Source of the DNA: an uncultured Oscillospiraceae bacterium
Lineage (GTDB): Bacteria; Bacillota; Clostridia; Oscillospirales; Ruminococcaceae
Direction: 5' to 3'
DNA: 22,554 nucleotides
NCBI GenBank assembly: GCA_900543295.1
Contig: UQQY01000011.1
Location: 1 to 22,554 of the forward strand
A program made the translations under genes and the position numbers. The first letter of the stretch is position 1. Every line of letters begins with the position of its first letter. The notes below the pieces were generated by a model that saw nothing but the letters and a program-made list of their open reading frames with translations, made no database searches and was not told where the DNA came from. Below are positions 16,111 through 22,554 of the stretch, one piece after another.

Positions 16111-18270
16111 TCAATACCGCCAAATTCCGGTTTTATCCGCATCCATAAGAAAAGCCGTAAGAAATCCGCTTTCCGCAGAGTAAAGATGCCCGCCGGAGGC
16201 GGTAAAGGAATCCGGCGCATGCAGAATAAAAACCGGTATATCGTCGGAAAGATGAAGGCTCGCAATCCTATCGGAGGAAAGCAAAAGCAAATCGCAGTCT
16301 TCATCTGCGGCAGAATCCGAAAGACAGATCATCCTGTCCGCACAGCGAAACAACAGCGTAAATCCCCCGTTCGCCCGCCGAATATCAATCCCGGGCGCCG
16401 GTACACGGCGGGTATTCTCAGCAATCAAAACCGGCGCTTTAGAAAGTGCCAGACGCTTTTCTGCATATTCCGAAAATGGGTTTTCCTGATACAAAACGAC
16501 GTGCTCCACAGAAAAATTTTCTGTAATCAAAGCGGCAGAAGCGGAGGATACACTGTCCGGAGCCAACAGAATAAGCGAACGGAGCGCACGGATATTCCGG
16601 CTTCGCAGAAAGGAAAGCACTGTGCTTCCCCAAGCTCCCCCATCTCCAATTACCACAAGATCCGCCGTATGACCCCGCTCTATGACCATAACCTGTGCAG
16701 AATAAGAAGAAAAAGCAGTGCAGACAACAACCGGTGAAAAGGCCTGAAGCGGCAGCATCATCGGAAGCAAGAGAAGCAGCACGGCGCACAGCCTTATACA
16801 GAAAAGCGTGTTCCGCCTGTGAAGCCAAAAAAGAAGGAGAGCGCCCGCAGATAAAAGAAGAAAGAAAAAAACAAAAGGGCTGCGCGCCCCCAAAAAGGCA
16901 AACGGCAGTTTCGCAAGCAGGCCGATTCCCTCCCGAAAAAGCCCAAGGCAGAACGAGCTGAGTTTTGCGGCGGCGTCTGACAAAACCGGAATGCCGGTTA
17001 AAGCAAGAAAACCGCTGCACAGAATGACTGGAAATAAGGGCGCCGCCATGACGTTTGATATTGGAGCAATCAGACTGATTCCGCCGAAAAAAGCAATCGA
17101 CAATGGCAGTATGGCAAGTCCGGCGCTGAATGTTGGAACCGCTATACGAAAGATTCCCGAAAACCGGCGCAGGCACAGCGGAAGCCGATCGGTTATCCAT
17201 CGAAGCAATATCGGCGAAAGAAGAAAAAGGCCGCCAGTAGCCGAAAAGCTTAAAAGGAAACTCGCCGAGGTTACGGCATAAGGCGCAGCCACTATAATGA
17301 GCAATCCTGCGCCACAAAGTGAATTCAGCGGATCGCTTTTCCGAAAGAAAATTCTTCCGGAATAGACGGCTGCCGTCATGATTGCAGCACGGATTGCCGG
17401 AATACCACATCCGGTCAGCAGCACAAGAAATCCTGCCGAGGCTATCGCGCATAAAGCTGCAATTCGTCTGGGAAAACGCAGCTTCTGCAAGAGAATGTGT
17501 ACTGCTCCTGCTATTAGAGAAACGTGCAGGCCGGAAACCACAAAGAGATGGCGTACACCGCCCCGATTCAGCAGATCAGCCATGCTGTCGGAAAGCGCGT
17601 CTGTATCGCCAAGGAGCGCACCATGCAGCAAGGATGCATCCTCCTCAGAAAAAAGGAAAGACAGTTTTTCTGCGCAATTTTGACGAAATGATGCAAGTTC
17701 TGTGGAAAAAGGCTTTTCCCTTATGATTTGGCGATATAAAATTTTACGTCCTGATAGAAACAGATCAATCCCATTCTCATAGTAATAGCGATACGTATCG
17801 AATACGCCGTTTTTCTCCATCCGGCACACACCGCGGACTGTAATGCGGTCTCCGTCTGAAAGATCATCGACGCCGTACATCGTCAGTTTGACTGTTACGT
17901 TTTCTTCACCGGTGGAAAGCGCTGCATCCCGTAAGAGACAGCGAACGGCGTTATCCTTAAAATTGCAGTCGGATACGATGCCCTCAGCGGTAATAGTATG
18001 TCCTTCCAGCATCTGCGGCGATACGGGGCGTGCAGCCCGATAAATCCCGCTGTGCAGTATCCCGAAAAACAGACAGAGCAAAAACAAAGCGGCTCGTTTT
18101 CTTTGGAAGAGAAAACAGGCGGCAGTCATAATTGCCGTAATGATTAGAAAAGCAATCCAAAGGGACGACAGACAGGCTGAGAGAAACGCACCGCATAAAA
18201 ATGGTAAAGCAACGGCAGCAAGCGGTCTTTTCCAAAATGCAAGAGTGTGTGCAGTCGAAATCTTGTTCAT
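16111..18270 (-). CDS. comEC: ComEC/Rec2 family DNA uptake channel with degenerate C-terminal domain
   Basis: This 719-aa polytopic membrane protein is predicted to pass single-stranded DNA across the membrane during transformation. It begins with two to three helices (residues 16-76), a soluble OB-like DUF4131 region (about 85-180) and then the Competence domain. Its signature is GGVRHLFVVSGLHVSLIAG (237-255), followed by many helices up to about 510. The C-terminal part (515-719) aligns in order with the metallo-beta-lactamase-like domain, but the expected HxHxDH motif is replaced by APDSVSSAS (570-578). No good ribosome site is visible before the ATG. No other competence genes are nearby. 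Confidence 0.87.
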   Translation of the reverse strand: MNKISTAHTLAFWKRPLAAVALPFLCGAFLSACLSSLWIAFLIITAIMTAACFLFQRKRAALFLLCLFFGILHSGIYRAARPVSPQMLEGHTITAEGIVSDCNFKDNAVRCLLRDAALSTGEENVTVKLTMYGVDDLSDGDRITVRGVCRMEKNGVFDTYRYYYENGIDLFLSGRKILYRQIIREKPFSTELASFRQNCAEKLSFLFSEEDASLLHGALLGDTDALSDSMADLLNRGGVRHLFVVSGLHVSLIAGAVHILLQKLRFPRRIAALCAIASAGFLVLLTGCGIPAIRAAIMTAAVYSGRIFFRKSDPLNSLCGAGLLIIVAAPYAVTSASFLLSFSATGGLFLLSPILLRWITDRLPLCLRRFSGIFRIAVPTFSAGLAILPLSIAFFGGISLIAPISNVMAAPLFPVILCSGFLALTGIPVLSDAAAKLSSFCLGLFREGIGLLAKLPFAFLGARSPFVFFFLLLSAGALLLFWLHRRNTLFCIRLCAVLLLLLPMMLPLQAFSPVVVCTAFSSYSAQVMVIERGHTADLVVIGDGGAWGSTVLSFLRSRNIRALRSLILLAPDSVSSASAALITENFSVEHVVLYQENPFSEYAEKRLALSKAPVLIAENTRRVPAPGIDIRRANGGFTLLFRCADRMICLSDSAADEDCDLLLLSSDRIASLHLSDDIPVFILHAPDSFTASGGHLYSAESGFLTAFLMDADKTGIWRY

Positions 18271-18324
18271 AGAATGATTGTGTTGTTTTTTGTCGAAAAA
18301 TGTCGAATTGTATTTTGAAAAGAA

Positions 18325-18344
18325 AGCCCTCCCGATCGGGAAGG
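18325..18344 (-). terminator. Terminator of the cytidylate-kinase-like gene
   Basis: On the minus strand the palindrome TCCCGATCGGGA is extended by GCC/GGC pairs and one wobble pair, then followed by TTTCTTTTC. It lies about 60 bases after the stop of the gene at 18407 and before comEC. Confidence 0.75.
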
Positions 18345-18406
18345 CATTATTTCATAAAGAACATGGATTCAAGCAGTATTGGGTCTTAACCGGCAAAGAG
18401 CATGCA

Positions 18407-19006
18407 TCAAAGCAGCGAAACATACTGAAGGATCACTTCCGCCGTTTTCTCCGGCGTCAGATGCGTGGTATCCATGCAAAGATGATAATTCTTCGCTTCT
18501 CCCCACTTTTTTCCGGTATAGTAGTGGTAATAGGATGCGCGCCGTTTGTCATACTTTGCAACGGCCTCGGCCGCCTTGGCTGAAGGCAAATCCCGCTCTT
18601 TTACAGCAAAGGCTGTGCGCGCCGCAAGATCGCCGTATAAAAAGAAGTTGACGACATTCTGCGTGTCACGGAGCACATAATCTGCGCACCGCCCGACAAT
18701 GACGCACGGCCCCTGTGCCGCAACCTCTTTGATAATATCGGACTGAATCAAGAAAATTTTGTCGTTGAGCGGCAGCTCTAAAGAGGACATGCCCGCCCCA
18801 AACATGGATAAGGAATAAAGCAGGCTTCCGGTCGGCTTTTGATCAGCTTGCTCAAACAGCTCTTCGACAAAGCCGCTCTTTTTTGCAGCAATGGTAATCA
18901 ACGCATTGTCATAATAGGGGATATTTAGCTTTTGCGCGACAATCGTACCGGTTTCCCGACCACCGCTGCCAAACTCACGACTGATCGTGATAATCGGATT
19001 TTTCAC
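18407..19006 (-). CDS. Cytidylate kinase-like family protein
   Basis: This 199-aa P-loop kinase belongs to the Cytidylate_kin2 group (PF13189). The N-terminal ITISREFGSGGRETGTIVAQ holds the nucleotide loop, and VIVGRCADYVLRD is a typical later segment. Family members phosphorylate an unknown substrate and differ from the canonical Cmk. The start is the GTG at 19006, which follows a GGGAGGG site with 6-base spacing. The longer open frame reaches an ATG at 19069, but that codon lies inside the promoter, so it cannot be the start of this transcript. Confidence 0.88.
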   Translation of the reverse strand: MKNPIITISREFGSGGRETGTIVAQKLNIPYYDNALITIAAKKSGFVEELFEQADQKPTGSLLYSLSMFGAGMSSLELPLNDKIFLIQSDIIKEVAAQGPCVIVGRCADYVLRDTQNVVNFFLYGDLAARTAFAVKERDLPSAKAAEAVAKYDKRRASYYHYYTGKKWGEAKNYHLCMDTTHLTPEKTAEVILQYVSLL

Positions 19007-19040
19007 CAAAATCCCTCCCTCTGTTATTAATACCTTTATC

Positions 19041-19069
19041 ATTATGCACTTTTCACTCTGATTTGTCAA
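19041..19069 (-). promoter_or_regulatory. Promoter of the cytidylate-kinase-like gene
   Basis: On the minus strand TTGACA (19064-19069) and CATAAT (19041-19046) are 17 bases apart. Transcription would begin near 19034, leaving a leader of about 28 bases before the GTG start. Confidence 0.78.
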
Positions 19070-19128
19070 TATATTATTGATATATTTTGTATATTTTGTG
19101 ACAGTTGCAGCGCAAGCCGGCTTTTCAT

Positions 19129-19494
19129 TTATATATCCTTGGAAAGGGAGGGCTCGCCCAGCGCCTCCCGCAGCTTTCCAAGCGCATGCTTTTCGATCCG
19201 GCTCACATAAGAGCGGGAAATGTTCAGCTTCGCTGCAATCTCGCGCTGGGTAAGCGGGCGGTCGCCCGACAGACCATAACGCAAAATTACGATTTCCTTT
19301 TCCCGCGGATCATCCAGAGCGGCAACCGCTTTACGAAGCTGTCCTGCACGAATTTTCTGATCCAACTGGTCAATCATGGTGTCCTCATCCGAAAATACAT
19401 CCATCAACGTCAAAGCGCCGCCATCACCATCACTTTCAATCGGATCGCTGATGGAAACATCATTGGCTGATTTTTTAACGCTGCGAAAGTACAT
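19129..19494 (-). CDS. sigK: 3' part of split sigK (sporulation sigma-K, SpoIIIC-like)
   Basis: This is the C-terminal half of sigma-K, the late mother-cell sigma factor of sporulation. The fragment begins MYFRSVKKSANDVSISDPIE and carries region 4 with LDDPREKEIVILRYGL and TQREIAAKLNISRSYVSRIE. The SRSYVSRIEK form of the recognition helix is the sigma-K type, unlike SQSYISRLEK of sigma-E. Regions 1 to 2 are absent. There is no ribosome site at the ATG, and the coding frame continues upstream as Asn-Glu-Ile-Leu-Met to the junction at 19506. It is therefore a gene piece, not an independent gene. Excision of the adjoining element should fuse it to its 5' half outside the window. Confidence 0.92.
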   Translation of the reverse strand: MYFRSVKKSANDVSISDPIESDGDGGALTLMDVFSDEDTMIDQLDQKIRAGQLRKAVAALDDPREKEIVILRYGLSGDRPLTQREIAAKLNISRSYVSRIEKHALGKLREALGEPSLSKDI

Positions 19495-19501
19495 AAGGAT
19501 T

Positions 19502-19506
19502 TCATT
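19502..19506 (-). other. Attachment core AATGA at the sigK/skin junction
   Basis: On the minus strand AATGA is the point where sigK homology (codons AAT GAA ATC CTT ATG) begins and the recombinase gene ends. From memory, the Bacillus subtilis skin element recombines at a 5-bp AATGA repeat inside sigK. A second copy is expected at the other end of the element, beyond the right edge. Confidence 0.75.
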
Positions 19507-21220
19507 CGCTATCCGCTCTCAGCGGCTCTGGATTTTCCTCCGCCAAATCGGTATAGTCAATCTCTGCTTCACTGTCGCCAAACAGCGCCACATGGACGTT
19601 TTTTCCGTCCCAGACAATCCGGCGAATGAACGCTCGAAGCGCCATTCGCTTCTGTTCTACCCCCATGGTATCGAAAGACTGTCCGAAGGATTTTAACAGC
19701 TCTTTTGTCCTGTCAAATTCTTCGCTGGAATAGAGATGGTTTTTTGTGAGGGATTCCAGTTCGTGGGTTCGATTCTTGATTTTCTCGTTTTTCTCATGGA
19801 GGGTGTTAATCTGTTCGGTGATATAATCAAATGCCGGTGTGTTCGGCATCTTTGCAAGGGTTTCCACCAGATTGGCAATCTGCTGTTCGTTCTCCTGCAA
19901 TTCCTTTTTGAGCGCGTTTAACTGCTGGTCGTATTCTTCTCGGTTTCCCTCTAGCTTTCTTTGCACGCTCTCTAAATTTTTGATAAAGTCAGAACTATCT
20001 TCCGAAATCAGCTTAATTTGTTCGCATATCATCTTGTCAAGCTCGTTGCCGTTGGGATTCTTGCTGCCACACAGCTTACAACGGCTGCGCTCTTTCGTTT
20101 CGCAGAGATAGCTGTAAATTTTCTCTCCCTGTGCGTTTGTCCGCTGGCTGAGCTTTGGACGCATGAAGCTTCCGCAGTTGCCACAATACAATAAACCTGA
20201 GAGTAACGCCACGTTGCTTTTCGGCTTGCGGTAGGATTTGGAACGGTTTTGACTGAGTAGTTCCTGCACTTTCACCCAATCGGCTCCGATAATCAAGCCT
20301 TTGTGCTTGCCCACTGCAACAATCCACTCGTCCATATCCCGCATTTGGTTGGACTTACCGGATTTTTGAATAGTTTTGTTGTAGGCCATAATACCATGCT
20401 TGCCGTCAAACTCTGATTGCTCCGCGTAAATCTCCACGCCTAAGCTGTCGAAATACTCCCATGCGTTTTGGTCGGCTATCATATAAACCGGATTTTGCAG
20501 AATGGAGCGAATGGAAAACCGGGTGAAATTCTTCCCGTTTTTTGTGGTGATGTTGTTTTGCAACAAATAAGTATCGGTCTTAGTAAGGGAATTGGTTTCT
20601 AAGAATTTCGAGAAAATCAGCCTGATAATCTCCGCTTCTTCTTTGATGATATCCAGCTTGTAGGCTTTTCGTTCTTTTCCGTCCACCGTAACGCTTCCGA
20701 CAATCTGCGTACTTTTATAGCCGGTTGGCGTTGTGCCGCCGAGCCATCGTCCAGATTTGGCAAGCTCGTGCATATTGTCCCGGATACGCTCTGCGGTGGT
20801 TTCCCGTTCCAACTGTGCAAAGACGGAAACCATCATCATCATGGCTCTGCCGCTTGGTGAAGTGGTGTCAAAATCGTCTCGGATTGAAGTAAACTCTACA
20901 TTGTAATAGTCAAATTCGTCCTTGAGCTTGGCGAAGTCTCCCACATTACGGCTGATACGGTCTAAGCGGTAGCAGACCACAGCCTGAATCTGATTCGCTC
21001 GGATTTGCTTCATCATCGCCTGAAACTGCGGACGGTTGACGTTCCCGCCGGAGAATCCCTCGTCCTCAAAAATGAGGATGTCCTCTTCCGTTACATTGTC
21101 ATGGTGGAGCTTGATATGTTGACGGCAAAGCTCGATTTGGTTTTCAATGCTTTCGCCCTTGCCGGTAAATTTTGATTTTCTCGAATAGATGGCGTATTTC
21201 CGGTTGTCCTGTCCTTTCAT
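19502..21220 (-). CDS. spoIVCA: Large serine recombinase, SpoIVCA-like
   Basis: This 572-aa site-specific recombinase is predicted to excise the skin-like element during sporulation. The N-terminal resolvase domain (residues 8-155) has catalytic Ser13 in YAIYSRKS, then EDEGFSGGNVNRPQF and CYRLDRISRN. A recombinase domain follows (GYKSTQ and onward), then a zinc ribbon with CGNCGSFMRP and CETKERSRCKLCG, and a long coiled coil (about 420-520). The start ATG at 21220 follows a GGAGGG site with 8-base spacing; the frame is open to 21253. The TGA stop lies inside the AATGA junction core, so the gene runs to the very end of the element. It is transcribed in the same direction as sigK. Confidence 0.93.
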   Translation of the reverse strand: MKGQDNRKYAIYSRKSKFTGKGESIENQIELCRQHIKLHHDNVTEEDILIFEDEGFSGGNVNRPQFQAMMKQIRANQIQAVVCYRLDRISRNVGDFAKLKDEFDYYNVEFTSIRDDFDTTSPSGRAMMMMVSVFAQLERETTAERIRDNMHELAKSGRWLGGTTPTGYKSTQIVGSVTVDGKERKAYKLDIIKEEAEIIRLIFSKFLETNSLTKTDTYLLQNNITTKNGKNFTRFSIRSILQNPVYMIADQNAWEYFDSLGVEIYAEQSEFDGKHGIMAYNKTIQKSGKSNQMRDMDEWIVAVGKHKGLIIGADWVKVQELLSQNRSKSYRKPKSNVALLSGLLYCGNCGSFMRPKLSQRTNAQGEKIYSYLCETKERSRCKLCGSKNPNGNELDKMICEQIKLISEDSSDFIKNLESVQRKLEGNREEYDQQLNALKKELQENEQQIANLVETLAKMPNTPAFDYITEQINTLHEKNEKIKNRTHELESLTKNHLYSSEEFDRTKELLKSFGQSFDTMGVEQKRMALRAFIRRIVWDGKNVHVALFGDSEAEIDYTDLAEENPEPLRADSE

Positions 21221-21241
21221 TGATTTATCCCTCCATATTAA

Positions 21242-21271
21242 GTTATGTGACATTTTAATTCATCACATAAC
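21242..21271. promoter_or_regulatory. Dyad in the recombinase leader
   Basis: Perfect 9-base arms GTTATGTGA (21242-21250) and TCACATAAC (21263-21271) are separated by 12 bases. The dyad lies between the recombinase promoter and its ribosome site. It could be an operator, perhaps for the repressor encoded next door, or an RNA hairpin in the leader. Confidence 0.6.
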
Positions 21272-21290
21272 GGCTTTTCCTTACAACCTT

Positions 21291-21319
21291 ATTATAAACC
21301 GAATACGCCAAAAAAGCAA
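21291..21319 (-). promoter_or_regulatory. Promoter of the recombinase gene
   Basis: On the minus strand TTGCTT (21314-21319) and a perfect TATAAT (21291-21296) are 17 bases apart, giving a start near 21284. This is a sigma-A type promoter. I saw no obvious sigma-E promoter, although sporulation control of excision is expected. Confidence 0.65.
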
Positions 21320-21332
21320 AACATTTTCTCAT

Positions 21333-21367
21333 AAAAAAAACCGTCTACGTTTTTCGCAGACGGTTTT
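21333..21367 (-). terminator. Terminator of the repressor gene
   Basis: On the minus strand CCGTCTGCG pairs with CGTAGACGG (one wobble pair) around a short A-rich loop, followed by eight T. It starts just after the repressor stop and separates it from the recombinase promoter, which it slightly precedes. Confidence 0.85.
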
Positions 21368-21370
21368 ACA

Positions 21371-21739
21371 TTATCCCACGTTATTTTTTCCTTGTAAAGT
21401 CGATTTTGATGATTTTACATCTTCTTTCAAATTCAATCGAACCAGCAATTTACCTTGTTCCAAAAGCAATTCTTTTTTATCTTCTGGAAGTGTCCGATAG
21501 AGATGTAACAATTCATCTTCTCCGTGGTCTTTAGTAATGCCGGACTGAAAATCCAGCAAATAATCTGTTGTTACATTAAAGTAAGCGGCAAAGAGCTTTA
21601 GTATTTCAAAGTCCGGTTCACGCATTCCCCGAATATAATTTCCGATTGTGGTTGCCGCTATATTTAAATCAGTTGCCAGTTGCTTCTGTGTTATATCGTT
21701 ATCTTCTAAGAGTTCCCGCAGTATCTCACCAAATTTCAT
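21371..21739 (-). CDS. Cro/CI-type helix-turn-helix repressor
   Basis: This 122-aa protein has an N-terminal XRE-family DNA-binding domain: LRELLEDNDITQKQLATDLN, then IAATTIGNYIRGMREPDFEILKLFA with the usual fourth and fifth helices and FNVTTDYLLDF. The C-terminal part (residues 70-122) is helical and charged, with no LexA-like protease domain, so it is a simple repressor that probably dimerises. The start follows a GAGGTG site. It sits between the recombinase gene and the divergent cargo operon, the position of an element's control gene. Its operators may include the dyad in the recombinase leader; this is inference. Confidence 0.9.
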   Translation of the reverse strand: MKFGEILRELLEDNDITQKQLATDLNIAATTIGNYIRGMREPDFEILKLFAAYFNVTTDYLLDFQSGITKDHGEDELLHLYRTLPEDKKELLLEQGKLLVRLNLKEDVKSSKSTLQGKNNVG

Positions 21740-21807
21740 GTTTGCTCACCTCTTTACTATTCTAAAGGAGAGCGCCTTAATTATTCTTTTAAAAACCACG
21801 AAATGAA

Positions 21808-21836
21808 TTGACAAACTACAAAACGAAAGATATAAT
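21808..21836 (+). promoter_or_regulatory. Consensus promoter of the cargo operon
   Basis: A perfect TTGACA (21808-21813) and a perfect TATAAT (21831-21836) are separated by 17 bases. This is the best promoter in the window and should be strong unless repressed. The predicted start near 21843 lies about 36 bases before the GRAM-like gene. Confidence 0.88.
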
Positions 21837-21878
21837 AAAGATATAGTTATCATTCTAAAAAAATTAAGGGGTGAACAC

Positions 21879-22244
21879 ATGAAAGAAGTTAAACTAAAAA
21901 CGCAGTTAGGCAACGGAGAAATGCTTTTCATTTGCCATAAAGGTACAATTATGAAAGGGGTACGGGTAAGCGGTCAGCTTGCTTTGACCAATCAGCGGTT
22001 GATATGGGAAAAGGGCGGTCTTGCAAACGCCGTTGGTTTAGGACTTCTTTCTTCAGCTGGGACAGACTATTTATCTGTTCCAGTATCAGAAATTGTATCA
22101 GTTTCAGGCTATTGGATTCCTGCCGCAGCCGGTATGAAATTTATGTTGAAATCCGGTGAAGAGTTGAAATTTCAGTTGAATGGCAGTAAGCCAAAGAAAG
22201 CACGAGAGGAATTTCTCCAATATTTTAATAGTCAAAAGAGATAA
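21879..22244 (+). CDS. GRAM/PH-like domain protein
   Basis: This 121-aa protein has the pattern of a bacterial GRAM or PH-like domain. An N-terminal beta strand is followed by GQLALTNQRLIWEKGG (residues about 32-47), the segment ISVPVSEIVSVSGYW-like region near 65-80, and FMLKSGEELKFQL near 87-99, ending in a helix PKKAREEFLQYF. Such domains often sit at membranes, but the ligand is unknown. No signal peptide is seen. The ATG follows AAGGGGTG, and it is the first gene behind the consensus promoter inside the skin-like element. The next gene encodes a membrane protein, so the two may work together. Confidence 0.72.
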   Translation: MKEVKLKTQLGNGEMLFICHKGTIMKGVRVSGQLALTNQRLIWEKGGLANAVGLGLLSSAGTDYLSVPVSEIVSVSGYWIPAAAGMKFMLKSGEELKFQLNGSKPKKAREEFLQYFNSQKR

Positions 22245-22256
22245 GGGGTGCTCAAA

Positions 22257-22523
22257 TTGAAAAAGAAGAAATGGTTTTTGTTTTCCGGTATCAGCGGTGT
22301 TTTAGCGGTGCTTTGCTTTATAGTAGGGTTGGTTGCCTCTACGAATTTACCGAGCGGGGTTTCGTATGATGTTGCAAAGGCTTATGGAAATACTTCAAGC
22401 GAAGATTTTTTGCGAATGCTCCCTAATATTATGATTGCGGCATGTATTGTTTTTCTGGTGATAGCTGCCGCGTTACTAATAGTAGGGTTAGTACAAAAAA
22501 GGAAAGGGAAAGAAGGCAGATAA
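22257..22523 (+). CDS. Small two-helix membrane protein
   Basis: The 88-aa product has two predicted membrane helices, one near residues 7-27 (GISGVLAVLCFIVGLVA) and one near 58-80 (IMIAACIVFLVIAAALLIVG), with a basic start and a basic tail RKGKEGR. The start is set at the TTG codon at 22257, 8 bases after AAGGGG. A GTG at 22248 in the same frame overlaps that site and is less likely. I do not recognise a family. It follows the GRAM-like gene within 12 bases, so both are in one operon. Confidence 0.68.
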   Translation: MKKKKWFLFSGISGVLAVLCFIVGLVASTNLPSGVSYDVAKAYGNTSSEDFLRMLPNIMIAACIVFLVIAAALLIVGLVQKRKGKEGR

Positions 22524-22524
22524 A

Positions 22525-22554
22525 ATGAAAAAAGCAGTGACAACGGGATTAGCT
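22525..22554 (+). CDS. Start of a third cargo gene, cut by the window edge
   Basis: An ATG one base after the previous stop opens a frame that reads MKKAVTTGLA to the last base. A purine-rich AGAAGG lies upstream. The lysines followed by small hydrophobic residues could begin a signal peptide or membrane helix, but too little is visible to say. Confidence 0.5.
   Translation, partial: MKKAVTTGLA

Larger units (their letters stand above)
19502..22554. mobile_element. Skin-like element interrupting sigK (one end, incomplete)
   Basis: The element begins at the AATGA junction in sigK and runs past the right edge of the window. It contains a large serine recombinase, a Cro/CI-type repressor and a divergent cargo operon, an arrangement like a reduced prophage. 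The DNA looks more AT-rich than the host genes to its left. Such elements are excised in the mother cell so that an intact sigK can be made. Confidence 0.85.

Noticed and set aside
16439..17452. 337-codon minus-strand frame overlapping comEC in another frame
   Set aside because: comEC is clear in its own frame; this is an out-of-frame shadow.
19129..19494. Complete small sigma factor gene
   Set aside because: There is no ribosome site at the ATG, regions 1-2 are missing, and the sigma-K coding frame continues upstream to the recombinase junction.

Overview
The window looks like a chromosomal segment of an anaerobic, spore-forming Clostridia bacterium with mid-range GC. An Oscillospirales or Ruminococcaceae-like host is my inference, because no rRNA is present to settle it. 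The evidence is strong Shine-Dalgarno sites, many ATGA/TGATG stop-start overlaps, an NfnAB-type electron-bifurcating transhydrogenase, and the 3' half of the late sporulation sigma factor gene sigK.

Layout: 1-2903 is the end of a branched-chain amino acid operon, ilvB (5' end missing)-ilvN-ilvC, closed by a strong terminator. A separate promoter at 2974-3002 then starts a mixed plus-strand run: a YdcF-like membrane protein, an NlpC/P60 peptidase without a signal peptide, a frame-broken membrane protein, an AlkD-like DNA alkylation repair protein, a decayed DUF1905 gene and a SAM methyltransferase. An aldo/keto reductase coupled to a PflX-like radical SAM protein follows (7047-8836). A LysR regulator (minus) faces a divergent iron-containing alcohol dehydrogenase (plus), followed by nfnA-nfnB and a GNAT acetyltransferase. 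This block (8912-14116) reads as a redox and alcohol metabolism locus.

14492-16016 is a compact four-gene operon that I cannot match to a known system: a 40-aa peptide, a 219-aa protein with repeated NGV and AGDNI motifs (possible beta-solenoid), an ECF-type sigma factor and a 75-aa soluble protein in the position usually held by an anti-sigma factor. A bidirectional terminator separates it from a minus-strand comEC whose C-terminal metallo-beta-lactamase-like domain has lost its metal-binding motif, and from a cytidylate-kinase-like gene with its own promoter.

The right end (19129-22554) is the most striking part. The sigK coding sequence is cut at the codons for Asn-Glu-Ile-Leu-Met, exactly beside a large serine recombinase of the SpoIVCA type whose stop codon lies inside the AATGA sequence at the junction. 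This is one end of a skin-like element that interrupts sigK and would be excised in the mother cell during sporulation. The 5' half of sigK should lie beyond the right edge. Inside the element are the recombinase with its own promoter and a dyad in its leader, a Cro/CI-type repressor, and a divergent operon with a consensus promoter that encodes a GRAM-like protein, a two-helix membrane protein and the start of a third gene. No tRNA, rRNA or CRISPR array was seen.
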